Assembly: GCA_035623335.1 (NCBI GenBank)
Contig: DASPTQ010000306.1
Location: forward strand, 1 to 64,000
Source of the DNA: JAFAGX01 sp035623335
GTDB taxonomy: Bacteria > Acidobacteriota > Terriglobia > Terriglobales > Acidobacteriaceae
Direction of reading: 5' to 3'
Length of the DNA stretch: 64,000 nucleotides
A model generated the notes under the pieces. That model was not told where the DNA came from. It searched no databases and saw only the letters and a list, made by a program, of their open reading frames with translations. Every line of letters begins with the position of its first letter. The stretch's first letter is position 1. Both the position numbers and the translations under genes were made by a program. This document shows, in pieces, positions 8,611 to 16,916 of the stretch.

Positions 8611-10002
8611 ATGGGTTGGGACAGCATCATCACGAATGGAACGGTGATCACGGCTACGGATACCTACGCTGCGGATGTGGCCATTCGCGATGGCAAGGTT
8701 GTCGCACTGGGCAACGATCTTCCTCGCGAAAATGCGAAGCGAGTCTTGGACGCCGCAGGCATGTATGTGATGCCGGGAGGTATTGACGTCCACACACACC
8801 TCGACATGCCCTTTGGAGGCACCACAAGTTCCGATGATTTTGAAACGGGCACGCGCGCAGCCCTGTTCGGGGGGACGACAACTCTGATTGACTTCGCGAT
8901 CCAGTACAAGGGGCAATCGCTGCGCCAGGCTTTCGACACTTGGATGAAGAAGGCGTCCGAGAAGGCGGTGTCCGACTACGCCTTCCACTGCATCGTCACC
9001 GACCTGCCGGAGCCACGACTGGAGGAAGTGCGTGCTCTGGTGCAGGAGGGCGTGACCAGCTTCAAGCTGTTCATGGCATATCCAGGCGTCTTCATGCTTG
9101 ACGACGCCTCGATCTTCAAGGTCTTAAGGTCTGCCGCCGGGCTGGGCGCGCTGGTCTGCATGCACGCAGAGAACGGCGGCGCCATTGACGTGATCGTGAA
9201 ACAGGCCTTGGCGGAAGGCAAGACAGCGCCCAAGTATCATGCCTTGACCCGTCCGACCACGGCCGAAGCGGAAGCGACGGCTCGTGCCATCGCCCTGGCA
9301 GAGATGGCGGGAGCACCAGTTTACATCGTTCATTTGAGCTGCAATGATGCTCTCCTGAAGGTGCGCGAGGCCCGCGACCGCGGTCTGCCGGTTTATGCCG
9401 AAACCTGCCCACAATATTTGTATCTTTCGATCGAGAATTTTGATGTCCCCGGTTTTGAAGGCGCCAAGTATGTCTTTACACCGCCTCTGCGCGAGAAGTG
9501 GCATCAGGAAAAACTCTGGGAAGGCTTGCGTCAGGATCAACTCCAGGTGGTGTCGACGGACCATTGTCCGTTCTGCTTCAAGGAACAAAAGGAACTGGGC
9601 AAGAATGACTTTACGAAAATTCCCAACGGCGGCCCCGGAATCGAGCACCGTCTGAGCCTAGTGTATAGCGGAGGGGTGGAAGGCGGCCGTATCAGCGTTA
9701 ACCGCTTTGTGGAATTGGTCGCGACCACACCGGCCAAATTGTTCGGATTGTATCCCCGCAAAGGTACGATTGCCGTGGGCAGCGATGCCGACCTGGTGAT
9801 CTTCGATCCCCGAAGGCAACACACGATCAGCGCCCAAACCCATCACATGAGGGTGGACTACTCGATGTTCGAAGGGATCCAAGTCACAGGCGTCCCTCAC
9901 GTGGTGCTCTCCCGGGGCGAGGTGATGGTCGAAGGCGGCAAGTTTCTAGGACGAGCCGGGCGCGGGCAATTTGTGAAGCGGGGTACCTACAATTCAGTAT
10001 GA
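8611..10002 (+). CDS. Dihydropyrimidinase/D-hydantoinase
   Basis: The 463-residue amidohydrolase-superfamily enzyme opens dihydrouracil, dihydrothymine or 5-substituted hydantoins to N-carbamoyl amino acids. The binuclear metal site is visible: His61 and His63 (DVHTHLD), Lys152 (FKLFMAYPG, carboxylated), His185 (CMHAEN), His241 (YIVHLSC) and Asp317 (VSTDHCP). The length matches the family (about 460). ATG 8611 is fixed by a strong AGGAGGGG ribosome binding site at 8601-8608; the longer frame to 8575 is not needed. The product would feed the C-N hydrolase at 5106-5999. A dihydropyrimidine dehydrogenase is not present in the window. Confidence 0.94.
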   Translation: MGWDSIITNGTVITATDTYAADVAIRDGKVVALGNDLPRENAKRVLDAAGMYVMPGGIDVHTHLDMPFGGTTSSDDFETGTRAALFGGTTTLIDFAIQYKGQSLRQAFDTWMKKASEKAVSDYAFHCIVTDLPEPRLEEVRALVQEGVTSFKLFMAYPGVFMLDDASIFKVLRSAAGLGALVCMHAENGGAIDVIVKQALAEGKTAPKYHALTRPTTAEAEATARAIALAEMAGAPVYIVHLSCNDALLKVREARDRGLPVYAETCPQYLYLSIENFDVPGFEGAKYVFTPPLREKWHQEKLWEGLRQDQLQVVSTDHCPFCFKEQKELGKNDFTKIPNGGPGIEHRLSLVYSGGVEGGRISVNRFVELVATTPAKLFGLYPRKGTIAVGSDADLVIFDPRRQHTISAQTHHMRVDYSMFEGIQVTGVPHVVLSRGEVMVEGGKFLGRAGRGQFVKRGTYNSV

Positions 10003-10199
10003 AGGAGTTCGGCGAGCGGATTGGGTCGTACCGGAGAGGGTACGTCAGGTTGCAGGTGCGGCTCTCGGCGTCTCCAAGACTGAAATCCTAGGGCACAGCG
10101 GGCCGGCAACCACCGAGACAAAAGGCCAGACGTAACTATGACTGGGTAGAATCTGTGTGACACGGTAGTGCTGTACAACTCCATGGAAAGGGGCACGCG

Positions 10200-10862
10200 A
10201 TGCATGCCTGCTTGTTGTCGCTTTGTTTGTTCCTGGCAGCTTTTACTGCCAGGCTCGAGGCTCAATCGGATGAATGGCAGCAACTCTTCAACGGGAAAGA
10301 TCTGACGGGATGGAAGCACGTAGGGCCTGGAGGCGATAAGGTCGAAGACGGCCTTATCCATACTTATGGCGGCATGGGGCTCTTGTACTGGACCGGCGGA
10401 AAACTTGGCAACTGTGTAATTCGGGTGCGCTACAAGATGCGCGACTTCAATGACAATTCCGGCGTGTTCATCCGCATTCCCATCGAGCCTCGGGAAGAAT
10501 GGATGCCGGTGCACTACGGCTACGAAGTGCAAATTGACAATCACCCAGAAACCTCAGACGAGGATGAATATCACATTACGGGCACGCTGTACTCGCTGAC
10601 GAAACCCCTGGCCAAGCCCGGCAAGCCTGGGCCGGAGTGGAACCTCATGGAGATTACCCTGGACGGTCCTCGCACCGTCGTGATCCTAAACGGCGTGAAG
10701 GTTACGGACTACCGGGAAGGGGATCCGGTGCCGGAGAAGAAATTTGATTTCGAGCCGCAGCGTGGACCGCGACCGCTCGAGGGCTACATCGGGCTGCAAA
10801 ATCACAGCGACAATGACGTGGTCTTCTTCAAAGAAGTGGCCGTGAAAAAACTCGACAACTAG
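10200..10862 (+). CDS. Secreted DUF1080 (3-keto-disaccharide hydrolase-like) protein
   Basis: The 220-residue protein has a signal peptide (MHACLLSLCLFLAAFTARLEAQ) and one DUF1080 domain, a concanavalin-like jelly roll. The diagnostic start is WQQLFNGKDLTGWKHVG, followed by NSGVFIRIP and the ending GYIGLQNHSDNDVVFFKEVAVK. Family members act on glycans, some as 3-keto-glycoside hydrolases, and are common in Acidobacteriota and Planctomycetota. GGAAAGGGG sits upstream of ATG 10200. It is 197 bp downstream of the dihydropyrimidinase and probably separate. Substrate unknown. Confidence 0.88.
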   Translation: MHACLLSLCLFLAAFTARLEAQSDEWQQLFNGKDLTGWKHVGPGGDKVEDGLIHTYGGMGLLYWTGGKLGNCVIRVRYKMRDFNDNSGVFIRIPIEPREEWMPVHYGYEVQIDNHPETSDEDEYHITGTLYSLTKPLAKPGKPGPEWNLMEITLDGPRTVVILNGVKVTDYREGDPVPEKKFDFEPQRGPRPLEGYIGLQNHSDNDVVFFKEVAVKKLDN

Positions 10863-10988
10863 CGCTACCGTCAGTCGTGCTCGGCGGGTACGAAGCAAGA
10901 CAAGGGAAGCACGAGTGAGGGAAGGGGCCAGCCGCAGGGAAGTCTGCTGCAAAGGCCGCCAGCATCCCGTCCTGATTGGGAAAATGGC

Positions 10989-11666
10989 CTAGGCCGCACG
11001 CGGCCGACCCTCTGAGCTTGCTAGTAGTTGACGGACCTCGTCATCCGAGATTTGATTGAAGTTCTCATACCACTGGGACACCGCCAGGAAATCCTCTGGC
11101 TCAGCCACAGTGATGACCTCGTCGGCCTGGCTGCGAAGCGCGCGCGCAGCGGCGGCGGGAGCGACGGGCACGGCAACGACAACTCGCGCCGCTTGGCGGC
11201 GGACGGCAGCGATGGCGGCCAAAATGCACGAGCCCGTGGCAATGCCGTCGTCCACCAGGATGACGGTCTTTCCATCGAGGGCAAGCGGCCCACGACTGCC
11301 TCGATACAAGAGCTCTTGACGTTCCAGTTCTTTCCGTTCCGTCGCCGCAACCTGCCGCAGGACCTCACTCGGTACGCGTTCTTCCTTCGCTATGGAATAG
11401 TCGACTATTTCGACACCACCCGAGGCAATCGCGCCCACGGCCAATTCCTTCTCCCACGGTGTGCCGAGCTTTCGCACCACCAGAACGTCCAGTGGGACAT
11501 GGAGCATTCGCGCCACTTCGAACGCTACCGGCACGCCCCCTCGGGGAAGCCCTAGGGCCAGGACGTCTCCACGTCCGGAGTATGTCAGAAGCTTCGCCCC
11601 TAAGATCCGCCCTGCTTCGGCTCGATCCGCGAAAGGTAACTGTTCGTCTTGGTCGCGAAAGGACAT
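10989..11666 (-). CDS. Phosphoribosyltransferase-domain protein
   Basis: The 225-residue protein has a type I PRTase fold. The N-terminal half carries LALGLPRGGVPVAFEVARML and VVRKLGTPWEKELAVGAI; the PRPP-binding loop is VILVDDGIATGS. This is the stand-alone family often annotated as a predicted phosphoribosyltransferase and sometimes fused to a dienelactone-hydrolase-like domain; here it is unfused. The base substrate is unknown. ATG 11666 (MSFRDQDEQL) is chosen because the longer frame to 11837 has no similarity. It is divergent from EF-P across 290 bp. Confidence 0.85.
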   Translation of the reverse strand: MSFRDQDEQLPFADRAEAGRILGAKLLTYSGRGDVLALGLPRGGVPVAFEVARMLHVPLDVLVVRKLGTPWEKELAVGAIASGGVEIVDYSIAKEERVPSEVLRQVAATERKELERQELLYRGSRGPLALDGKTVILVDDGIATGSCILAAIAAVRRQAARVVVAVPVAPAAAARALRSQADEVITVAEPEDFLAVSQWYENFNQISDDEVRQLLASSEGRPRAA

Positions 11667-11956
11667 GATGCTTTGGCCGACGGTTCCGAAGAAACATGCT
11701 CTGTCTCGATTGCGCGGCTGCGAACCACGGCTAGAGCTGAGACTAGCAAACCCGGAATCTCTGCTTTCTTCTTTTCCATTGTAAGAGCATATTGTCCCAG
11801 TCGCAGTCCCGATTCCGATCGCTAACCGTCTCGACAAAGCGGCGATCTTTTCCTAGATCATCGGCCTTGAAAAATGCGTGCGTTTCGAAGGATCATGGAG
11901 CTTCCCTTGGGGCTAAAATTCAAGGATATCGAAGCCTGAACTGAGGTAACCCAATC

Positions 11957-12538
11957 ATGGTTATCGCATCGGAATTGCGCGAAGGAATGATCGTCCGTAT
12001 CGAAGGGCAGACCTACAAGGTTCTCGAGGTGGAAGCGAAAGCTGGAGCCGCCAAGATGGGCGGGGTGGTCAAGACCAAGCTGATCAATGTTCGAGGAGGA
12101 CGGATGTGGGAGCCGCACTTCCGGCCCCAGGAGCGCTTGGAGGAGCTGGAGGTGGAGCGTCACGTTCTGGAGTTCCTCTTCGCGCAAGACGACATTTGTA
12201 CGTTCATGCGCCCGGACACTTACGAACAAGTCGAAGTGCCAACGTCCATCCTCGGGCCGGGGGAGAGATTTCTGCAGCCAGGTATGCAAGTGCCTGTCGA
12301 GTTCTTCGAGAATGAGCCGATCAGCGTGGTATTCCCCGACATCGCCGAGGTCCGCGTCGCCGAAACCGCGCCGGCTGTCCACGCGCAACAAGACGGCGCC
12401 TGGAAAGAGGCAACCTTGGAGAACGGGCTGGCGATTCGCGTTCCCTTATTCATCGCCCCCGGGGAAACCGTGCGCGTCGAAGTGAAGACCGGCCGTTACA
12501 TCGAGCGGGTTCGCACAGAACGAAAGCGTAGTGCGTAA
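11957..12538 (+). CDS. efp: Elongation factor P (atypical tip loop)
   Basis: The 193-residue protein has the three-barrel EF-P layout. The N-terminal KOW-like domain starts MVIASELREGMIVRIEGQTY, the middle OB domain includes HVLEFLFAQDDICTFMRPDT, and the C-terminal OB domain ends VPLFIAPGETVRVEVKTGRY-x-x-R. EF-P rescues ribosomes stalled on polyproline. The domain I tip, usually PGKG with a modified Lys or an Arg at about position 34, reads GAAKMGG, so Lys33 is kept but the preceding Pro-Gly is lost. GAGGT lies ahead of ATG 11957. The adenosine-specific kinase follows 29 bp later. It could be a paralogue, with a standard efp elsewhere. Confidence 0.93.
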   Translation: MVIASELREGMIVRIEGQTYKVLEVEAKAGAAKMGGVVKTKLINVRGGRMWEPHFRPQERLEELEVERHVLEFLFAQDDICTFMRPDTYEQVEVPTSILGPGERFLQPGMQVPVEFFENEPISVVFPDIAEVRVAETAPAVHAQQDGAWKEATLENGLAIRVPLFIAPGETVRVEVKTGRYIERVRTERKRSA

Positions 12539-12567
12539 AGGGAGATGCCAGACGAAGGGAGGACAGC

Positions 12568-13053
12568 ATGCTGGAGATGACCGCCGTCCGCATGGAGTTT
12601 CCGTCCGATGCCAACATCATCGTTGGCCAATCTCATTTTATCAAGACGGTAGAAGATCTCTACGAAGCGGTCGCGACAACCGTGCCCCAGGCCAAGTTTG
12701 GATTGGCATTCAACGAGAGCTCTGGAGCGTGCTTAACCCGCTCCGATGGAAATGACCAGGTGTTGCGTGAGACCGCCATACGCAACGTGCAGGCATTGGC
12801 CTGCGGGCACACGTTTGTCCTGGTGCTGGTGAATGCTTATCCCATCAACGTAATGAACGCCATCCGCAACCTACCTGAGGTATGTTCGATATTTTGTGCC
12901 ACTGCCAATCCTGTCGAAATCATCGTTGCGCAAAGCCCACAAGGTCGCGGTGTGCTCGGGGTCATCGATGGCAGCTCACCCAAAGGTGTGGAGAGCCAGT
13001 CGGACATAACCTGGCGGCACGATCTGCTGCGCAAGATCGGTTACAAGCGGTAG
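12568..13053 (+). CDS. Adenosine-specific kinase (DUF355 family)
   Basis: The 161-residue protein matches the stand-alone adenosine-specific kinase family: FPSDANIIVGQSHFIKTVEDLYEAV, FGLAFNESSGACLTRSDGND, NVQALACGHTFVLVL and a GVIDGSSPKGVE nucleotide-loop-like segment. Archaeal and bacterial members bind adenosine/AMP; a kinase activity is the family annotation and I cannot check it here. ATG 12568 is preceded by GGGAGGAC. It lies 29 bp downstream of efp, so they are likely co-transcribed. Confidence 0.87.
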   Translation: MLEMTAVRMEFPSDANIIVGQSHFIKTVEDLYEAVATTVPQAKFGLAFNESSGACLTRSDGNDQVLRETAIRNVQALACGHTFVLVLVNAYPINVMNAIRNLPEVCSIFCATANPVEIIVAQSPQGRGVLGVIDGSSPKGVESQSDITWRHDLLRKIGYKR

Positions 13054-13142
13054 CGGAGGAGAGGGCGCCTCCCGCTCTACCAAGTTCTTGGCGCCGTGGG
13101 TGCACGCCCATCGCCTGGAGGCGAGTAGTTGCGGACGGTCGG

Positions 13143-13907
13143 TTAGGCCGCGTCGTGGTAGATTACCCCAAGCGTAAAGCGAGTACCTCTTCTGACCTTG
13201 CTCACGCCGTGTCGAAGGTTCACCCGGTAGTAGCCGCGGTTGCCTTTCGCGGGGCGGGAACGCGTGGCAAAAATGACCATTTGTCCCAGCTCCGGGGTGA
13301 TCACTTCGGCTTTCGATTGGGTACGGGGTTGTTGCTCCACCAGAACAAATTCGCCCCCCTCATAATCGACACCCGGCTGATTCAAAAAGCAAGTCAACTG
13401 CAGCGGGAACGCCACCTCACCATAGAGGTCTTGATGAAGACAGTTGAAATCTCCGGCCTCATAATGCAGTAGTAAAGGTGTGGCCCGGGTCTGCCCCTTT
13501 TTCCCGCAGATCGCCAGCAAGTCTGAATGCTTGGCCGGAAAGGCTTCGCGCAACCGCAGTTCCCGATTCCAGGCATTGGCGATGGGGGCCAGATAAGCAT
13601 AGCTGTGCTCCCGCAACTGATGGACGAGGGCGGGAAGCGGATAGTCAAAATACTTGTAATCTCCGCGGCCAAAGCGAAAGCGCGCCATGATGATATGACT
13701 GCGAAAAACAGATTTCGAGGGATATAAGCGGATGAGGGCAGCACATTCCTCGGGCGTGAGGAAGGCAGGAGTAAGGGCATATCCGACCTCCCAGAGCTGA
13801 GCGCCAATTGCCTTCCAATCGAGCTCGGTCAACCTCTCGGACATCCCCGGCTCTACGATGGTGGTAGGCATTCCTAAAGTGTGGCAGAGGTAGCGGACTT
13901 CCGCCAT
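13143..13907 (-). CDS. 2OG-Fe(II) oxygenase (prolyl-hydroxylase-like)
   Basis: The protein of 254 residues (or 242 from the internal ATG at 13871) has the double-stranded beta-helix signatures of 2-oxoglutarate/Fe(II) dioxygenases. The iron ligands are HQD (CLHQDLYGEV) and the distal His of NLRHGVSKV, followed by a 2OG-binding Arg in RRGTRFTLGV. GGEFVLVEQQPR and GQMVIFATRSRP are typical of the Fe2OG core. An N-terminal segment (AIGAQLWEVGYALTPAFLTPEECAALIRLY) is shared with prolyl-4-hydroxylase-like proteins. It would hydroxylate or otherwise oxidise a protein or small molecule; the substrate is unknown. It lies 31 bp upstream of nothing in its own direction and follows no clear operon partner. 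Confidence 0.83.
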   Translation of the reverse strand: MAEVRYLCHTLGMPTTIVEPGMSERLTELDWKAIGAQLWEVGYALTPAFLTPEECAALIRLYPSKSVFRSHIIMARFRFGRGDYKYFDYPLPALVHQLREHSYAYLAPIANAWNRELRLREAFPAKHSDLLAICGKKGQTRATPLLLHYEAGDFNCLHQDLYGEVAFPLQLTCFLNQPGVDYEGGEFVLVEQQPRTQSKAEVITPELGQMVIFATRSRPAKGNRGYYRVNLRHGVSKVRRGTRFTLGVIYHDAA

Positions 13908-13938
13908 CCGGATCTTGCGCTAACCGATTTCCCTCGGT

Positions 13939-16521
13939 TCAGCTGATCTTCAATTCCTGCCAAAGGGCAGCTTTGAGCGTTGTCTTCTGATCCGGGGAAA
14001 GCTTCGCGTGGTTCGAGGTTAGGTAGAAAACATCGATTGCCATCTCACCTTCGGTATCAATGAGGGCAATTTCGATGTTGCAGTTGTGCCTGGAAAGCTG
14101 GGAACTGATGCGGTGGAGCAGGCCGGGACGGTCCTGGGCAATTACCTCAAGCAGCGTGCTGTGGGAAGAGCACCGGTCATCAAAATCGATGCGAGTCTCC
14201 ACCTTGACTCGGGGAAGATGGTTTTGCTGAGCACGCTGGCGATCGCGCAACATGCGATTGAGATCGGCTTTTCCCATCACCGCATCCGCCAGACTGGCCT
14301 GGAAGCGCTTCCATTCCGGCAAGTTCAACTCCAGCGTGCGAAACCGGTCGGTGAAATAGAATGTGTCCACCACCACTCCGGCTTGATCGGAAAAGGCGTT
14401 GGCTTTCACAATGTTCATGCCCCAGGCGGAGAGCACGCCGGCAATGGTCGCGAACAAGAATGGGCGGTCCGAGGTCACCACGGTGACCTCATACCAGTGA
14501 CGGCCGCGTTTCAGGGTAGACTGCACAGGATCGTTTTCGAGTCGCTGCGCCATATCAAAATGGCGCAGAATCTCTTCCGCGGGATAGCTCCGCACGTAAC
14601 GCACCGGAAAACCCTCGAGGAAGGTCTTGATCTTCTTACCGGCAATCGGTGCCAAAGTGTGCAATCGCTCCAGATTCTCGTCCTCCCCGTCGGCGGCCAA
14701 CGGTTGATCGGCGCTCCGGTTCAGGGAATTGGCGGTGGCAATATAAACCTGCCAGATGTTCTCCGCCTTCCAAGGGGTGAGCGCTTCTGGATTGACGGAC
14801 TTAATATCGGCATACGTCAGGAGCGCCAGCATTTTCAATTGCTCCGGGGTACCGACCTTCTCTTGAAATGCTCGGATGGTGGAGGAATCGAAGATGTCGC
14901 GTCGCAGCACAGCCGAGAGCTCCAGATGGTTGCCAATCAAGAACAAGACCGTCTCGCGATCCGGCGGGTCCAGGTCCAGGCGCTCCAGAGTTCGCGCCGC
15001 AATGTCCAGGCTGTTGGTGACATGATCGCCTGCGGAGACACCCTTTCCCGTGTCGTGAAGCAGCAGGGCAAGGAAGAGCAGCTCCGGCCGTTCCAGCTCG
15101 CGAAAGAGCTCGCCGTACCTCTGATCCCATTCCGACTTTGATTGGCTGAGTTGGTGTAGGCTTTCAATCGCCCGAAAGGAGTGCTCGTCCACGGTGTACC
15201 GGTGGTAGAAATCCCGCACCACCAGAGAATCGATGTTCTGCAATTCCGGAAGCAGCAAGTTCAACAGGCGCATCGAGTGCATCGCTCGCAATGCGTCCGC
15301 GGCATAGGGTTCGAGCAAGATTACCTGCAGGGCTTGCCACAGCTCGGCTCCTTTCGGTGGAGTGGCCGCTAGCCCGGGCAGCACTTGTTCGATCCGATAT
15401 TCGGTGGTGGTGCTCAATTTCAGCCCATGATGGGCGAGGAAATCGAACATCCGCAATAGAACTTGGGGGTCTTCGATGGCCTGCGGCTGCGGCAGGAAGA
15501 TCAGACCGTCAACTACGGAAAACTCGGCATTGGAAACTCGCTGTCTCCAGTTTTGAAAGTGGCGAGATAACGACGAGCGCGCCGCTGGAATTTCCTCGAG
15601 GAGTTGCGTGGATACCCGGTGCACGGCACGGGCGTGTCCAAAGTAAATCCGCATCCACGCCGCCGGGCTAACCGCCTCCGTGATCCCGATCTTTCGTGCC
15701 GCAGCTTCGTCCTGATCCGCCCAGGTCAGGTTATTGTCATCTCGCCCATGACGGTAGTGCAAAAAACAGCGCAAGGCGATGAGAAACTCAAGCGCCGGCT
15801 CCAACTGGCGGCGGGCCGAAGCCGGAAGCAGCGATTTCAGATCAGGCCAATCCCGCAGCTTCTCCATGGCCGTGATCAGAGCCAACCAGCAGGCCAGGTT
15901 GTAATCCCGGAGGCCGCCCGGTGCCTCTTTGATATTGGGTTCAAGGTGAAAAACCGTTTCCCCGTACTTGGCATGCCGTTCGCGGGTGAGGTCTGCCAGG
16001 CGCTCTACTAAAGTTTGGGATTCCCGTACCATCAGGTGCGGAATCACTTTGTCCCGAAGACGCGAAAAGGTTTCCGTATCTCCGGCCAGCAAACGACAAT
16101 CCAAGAGGGCGATGGCGAATTCGACATTGTTCGAATCCAGGCGCTCGCATTCTGCCAGAGTGCGGGTCGTAGGACTTAGCTTCAGGCGCAAGTCCCAAAG
16201 TGCTTGAGAGAAGCGCCGCACCGGTTCTTTGAATGCTTCTTCCGAATCCCGGTTTTCGTGCAGGAACAAGAGGTCGACATCGGAATAGGGAAATAACCAA
16301 CCGCGGCCGAATCCCCCGAGCGCCACCAAAGAGGACTTGCGGGGTGCTCTTCGATCCTCACCGATCTGCTGCCACAGGGAGGTGACGATACTCTCGATCA
16401 GGAAGGTGCGTTTCGCGATCACCGCACGGCCATCGCCGTCGGCTTCAAAAACCCTCTCGATGCGGGCCGATTCCTCGGCACAGAGGGTGCGTAATTCGCT
16501 GCTCAGAGAAAGCGCGCTCAT
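13939..16521 (-). CDS. glnD: [Protein-PII] uridylyltransferase/uridylyl-removing enzyme
   Basis: The 860-residue protein has all GlnD domains. The nucleotidyltransferase motif GGFGRGWLFPYSDVDLLFL sits near residues 69-87, with the two Asp that bind metal. A GlnE/GlnD central helical domain follows, then an HD domain (FLALLLHDTGKGVSAGDH), and two ACT domains in the last about 200 residues (VTSDRPFLFATIAGVLSAWG; VIAQDRPGLLHRISSQLSRH) that sense glutamine. It uridylylates PII when nitrogen is scarce and removes UMP when glutamine is plentiful. It is third in the operon amt-glnB-glnD, 18 bp after glnB. ATG 16521 (MSALSL) is preferred to TTG 16533. Confidence 0.96.
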   Translation of the reverse strand: MSALSLSSELRTLCAEESARIERVFEADGDGRAVIAKRTFLIESIVTSLWQQIGEDRRAPRKSSLVALGGFGRGWLFPYSDVDLLFLHENRDSEEAFKEPVRRFSQALWDLRLKLSPTTRTLAECERLDSNNVEFAIALLDCRLLAGDTETFSRLRDKVIPHLMVRESQTLVERLADLTRERHAKYGETVFHLEPNIKEAPGGLRDYNLACWLALITAMEKLRDWPDLKSLLPASARRQLEPALEFLIALRCFLHYRHGRDDNNLTWADQDEAAARKIGITEAVSPAAWMRIYFGHARAVHRVSTQLLEEIPAARSSLSRHFQNWRQRVSNAEFSVVDGLIFLPQPQAIEDPQVLLRMFDFLAHHGLKLSTTTEYRIEQVLPGLAATPPKGAELWQALQVILLEPYAADALRAMHSMRLLNLLLPELQNIDSLVVRDFYHRYTVDEHSFRAIESLHQLSQSKSEWDQRYGELFRELERPELLFLALLLHDTGKGVSAGDHVTNSLDIAARTLERLDLDPPDRETVLFLIGNHLELSAVLRRDIFDSSTIRAFQEKVGTPEQLKMLALLTYADIKSVNPEALTPWKAENIWQVYIATANSLNRSADQPLAADGEDENLERLHTLAPIAGKKIKTFLEGFPVRYVRSYPAEEILRHFDMAQRLENDPVQSTLKRGRHWYEVTVVTSDRPFLFATIAGVLSAWGMNIVKANAFSDQAGVVVDTFYFTDRFRTLELNLPEWKRFQASLADAVMGKADLNRMLRDRQRAQQNHLPRVKVETRIDFDDRCSSHSTLLEVIAQDRPGLLHRISSQLSRHNCNIEIALIDTEGEMAIDVFYLTSNHAKLSPDQKTTLKAALWQELKIS

Positions 16522-16539
16522 AAAGCATGGCAAGGCAGC

Positions 16540-16878
16540 CTAGAGCGCTCCCTCGCCGCGTTCGTCATTACGGATACGAATGGCTTCGTCCACGCGGGAG
16601 AGGAATATCTTGCCGTCACCGATCTTGCCGGTTCGTGCCGCGCTGGTGATAGCTTGGACCACAGTGGGCACCATCTTGTCTGGCAGAACGAGCTCCAGTT
16701 TGATCTTGGGAATCAGATCCACCGTGTATTCGCGCCCGCGATAGAACTCGGTATGGCCTTTCTGCCTGCCGTGACCGCGGACCTCAAGTACGGTCATGCC
16801 TTCCACGCCAATCTCATGCAGTGCGTCTTTCACCGCGTCCAGCTTGGAATTCTGGATAACCGCTTCAATCTTGGTCAT
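16540..16878 (-). CDS. glnB: Nitrogen regulatory protein PII
   Basis: The 112-residue trimeric signal protein starts MTKIEAVIQNSKLDAVKDAL. The T-loop contains EFYRGREYTVDLIPK with Tyr51, the uridylylation site, which matches the neighbouring GlnD. The B-loop TGKIGDGKIF binds ATP/ADP with 2-oxoglutarate. Position next to amt favours a GlnK-type role, docking to the ammonium channel, so the name could equally be glnK. It lies 38 bp after amt and 18 bp before glnD. Confidence 0.96.
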   Translation of the reverse strand: MTKIEAVIQNSKLDAVKDALHEIGVEGMTVLEVRGHGRQKGHTEFYRGREYTVDLIPKIKLELVLPDKMVPTVVQAITSAARTGKIGDGKIFLSRVDEAIRIRNDERGEGAL

Positions 16879-16916
16879 GTTGTCTCGTGGCTCGCTCGGG
16901 CAAACCTGCCAGCCCG

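Noticed and set aside
10002..10090. 29-codon frame directly after the dihydropyrimidinase stop (ATGA overlap)
   Set aside because: Arg/Ser-rich with no recognisable feature; kept as noncoding despite the suggestive overlap.
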